Below, in pieces: positions 62,967 to 64,000 of a stretch of DNA of 64,000 nucleotides. The notes beneath the pieces were generated by a model. The model did no database searches and was not told the origin of the DNA. It worked only from the letters and a program-made list of their open reading frames with translations. Source of the stretch: CBDANW01 sp965197825. Lineage in GTDB: Bacteria > Acidobacteriota > Vicinamibacteria > Marinacidobacterales > DATDRI01. Location: assembly GCA_965197825.1 (NCBI GenBank), contig CBDANW010000003.1, forward strand, positions 2,418,001 through 2,482,000, read 5' to 3'. Made by a program: the position numbers and the translations under genes. How positions within the stretch are numbered: the stretch's first letter is position 1; every line of letters starts with the position of its first letter.

Positions 62967-63590
62967 TCACTCCGCCTCCACCTGTTCGGGTTTCCAAGTT
63001 CTTAGGACCCAGATGAACAGTCCGATGATGAAGAACGCCGCGGGAGACAGCAGCATAAGGGCGTTGGGATTGTACCAGCCACCCTCGGTGACGAGTGGCA
63101 TCACGGTGAGGCCGAAGAGCGAACCGGAACCGAACAACTCTCTCAGGAAGGCCGTCATCATCAGAATCAGTGAGTAGCCCAAGGCGTTGCCAATGCCGTC
63201 CAAGATGCTTTGGATCGGTGGGTTCTGCATGGCGTAAGCCTCGGCTCGGCCCATGATGATGCAATTGGTGATGATGAGACCTACGAAGACCGATAGCTGT
63301 TTCGAGATTTCGTAGACGTAGGCCTTGAGGATCTGATCGGTGACGATCACCAGAGATGCGATAATGGTCAACTGCACGATGATGCGAATGTTGGTCGGAA
63401 TCTGATTTCGAAGAAGGCTCACGAAAAGATTCGACAGCGTCAGAACCGCCAGCACCGCCACGCTCATGACCAGGGCGGTATCCATCTTGGTCGTTACGGC
63501 GAGGGCCGAGCAGATCCCCAGCACTTGAAGAGCGATGGGGTTGTTGTTAAAAAGTGGATCGGCGAGAGCGTCTCGCGCCTTGCCAGCCAT
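62967..63590 (-). CDS. nqrD: Na+-translocating NADH:quinone reductase subunit D
   Basis: 207 residues from the ATG at 63590 (MAGKARDALADPLFNNNPIA). Upstream frame extension overlaps nqrC and is discarded. Conserved NPIALQVLGICSALAVTTKM and GLIITNCIIMGRAEAYAMQN, each with a cysteine for the intramembrane iron site, and GNALGYSLILM. The start codon overlaps the stop of nqrC (ATGA arrangement). Confidence 0.95.
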   Translation of the reverse strand: MAGKARDALADPLFNNNPIALQVLGICSALAVTTKMDTALVMSVAVLAVLTLSNLFVSLLRNQIPTNIRIIVQLTIIASLVIVTDQILKAYVYEISKQLSVFVGLIITNCIIMGRAEAYAMQNPPIQSILDGIGNALGYSLILMMTAFLRELFGSGSLFGLTVMPLVTEGGWYNPNALMLLSPAAFFIIGLFIWVLRTWKPEQVEAE

Positions 63591-64000
63591 CAGGTCACTC
63601 CCTCGCTTTGCCTCAATCGTTGGAGATAGGGGCCGAAGCCGTTGTCCGCCAGCCAGAAGTGAATCATGTTGGTGACCCCGCGGCTGGTTATCGTGGCGCC
63701 GGAGAGACCGTCTACCCGGAACGGATCCTCGGCGGGCGGGCCGGCGGGTCCTTTGATGACGGTGATCCGTGGATTGTGCTCCCCGTCGAAGGCCAGTCGT
63801 CCGTCCCAGCGGGCCTTCCAAATCGGATTGTCGACCTCGCCACCCAGCCCGGGGGTCTCTTTGTGCTCGTAAAACGTAATGCCGCGGATGGTGTTCAGAT
63901 CGGCATCCAGCGCGAGAAAACCATAGAGCGTTCCCCAGAGGCCGTATCCCTCGATGGGCAGAATCAGCGTCTGAATTGCGCCGTCGCCACCTAGGAGCTG
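63590..64000 (-). CDS. nqrC: Na+-translocating NADH:quinone reductase subunit C, C-terminal part
   Basis: The gene runs off the right edge of the window. The visible 136 residues hold GFLALDADLNTIRGITFYEH KETPGLGG and the covalent FMN site VDGLSGATITSRGV, where the second Thr carries the flavin. It ends RLRQSEGVT. The N-terminal membrane helix lies outside. Confidence 0.93.
   Translation of the reverse strand, partial: QLLGGDGAIQTLILPIEGYGLWGTLYGFLALDADLNTIRGITFYEHKETPGLGGEVDNPIWKARWDGRLAFDGEHNPRITVIKGPAGPPAEDPFRVDGLSGATITSRGVTNMIHFWLADNGFGPYLQRLRQSEGVT

Noticed and set aside
53323..64000. Further IS copies in the right-hand 10 kb
   Set aside because: I searched by eye for the ISa to ISf ends and found none. 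Only the transaldolase fragment and two decayed genes break the housekeeping order.

Overview
The window looks like part of a chromosome from a Gram-negative, GC-rich bacterium, probably a proteobacterium. The evidence is an outer membrane (several beta-barrel proteins, an RND/MMPL exporter, a LolA-like partner), an Na+-NQR operon, NadA/NadC, IspH, squalene synthase and a glk-rpe-rpiA-tal/pgi sugar operon. No rRNA, tRNA or CRISPR array was found. The striking property is the density of mobile DNA. About half of the first 53 kb is insertion sequences (IS), pieces of IS, or short gene fragments trapped between IS ends. From 53.3 kb to the right edge the DNA is nearly free of IS and encodes housekeeping genes.

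IS families are named here for reference. ISa is IS256-like, 1372 bp, with 9-bp target duplications. ISb is an integrase-core element of about 1.43 kb with inverted repeats of about 105 bp. ISc is IS256-like, 1.46 to 1.57 kb, with 8-bp target duplications and three copies. ISd is IS5-like, 1087 bp, two copies. ISe is IS3-like, 1263 bp. ISf is an integrase-core element ending in TGTGCTCCGCAAAAA, present only as ends, fragments and 94-bp MITEs. Fragments of IS30, IS481 and IS21 types also occur. Insertions are nested: ISa in ISb, ISc in ISb, ISe in ISc, and ISc in ISd.

Layout. 1-9 kb: IS debris, a LysM lytic transglycosylase, a small membrane protein and an outer-membrane barrel. 9-11 kb: nadA-nadC. 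11-24.7 kb: IS, a CBS protein, a phage-type terminase module, a broken XRE/ImmA pair, a cupin and a thiamine-binding protein. 24.7-33.5 kb: envelope region with a truncated duplicate of a Tsx/STAS/anti-sigma block, then RND-fragment, LolA-like and barrel genes, then an MpaB-type oxygenase and an intact RND exporter. 33.6-35.8 kb: frameshifted ispH and squalene synthase. 36-45 kb: IS, a UPF0158 gene with a nonsense codon, and a second terminase module with a broken ParB-methyltransferase. 45.3-50 kb: the intact Tsx, STAS, anti-sigma and SpoIIE phosphatase block, a partner-switching stress pathway. 53.3-58.6 kb: sugar operon. 58.8-61 kb: a truncated hipBA locus and a decayed gene. 61-64 kb: nqrC-D-E-F.

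The genes suggest an aerobic or microaerobic heterotroph with a sodium-coupled respiratory chain and sterol/hopanoid-type squalene metabolism, whose genome is undergoing IS expansion and gene decay. Some single-base frameshifts, for example in ispH, could also be assembly errors. Repeats this dense also invite misassembly, so IS junctions should be read with that caution.
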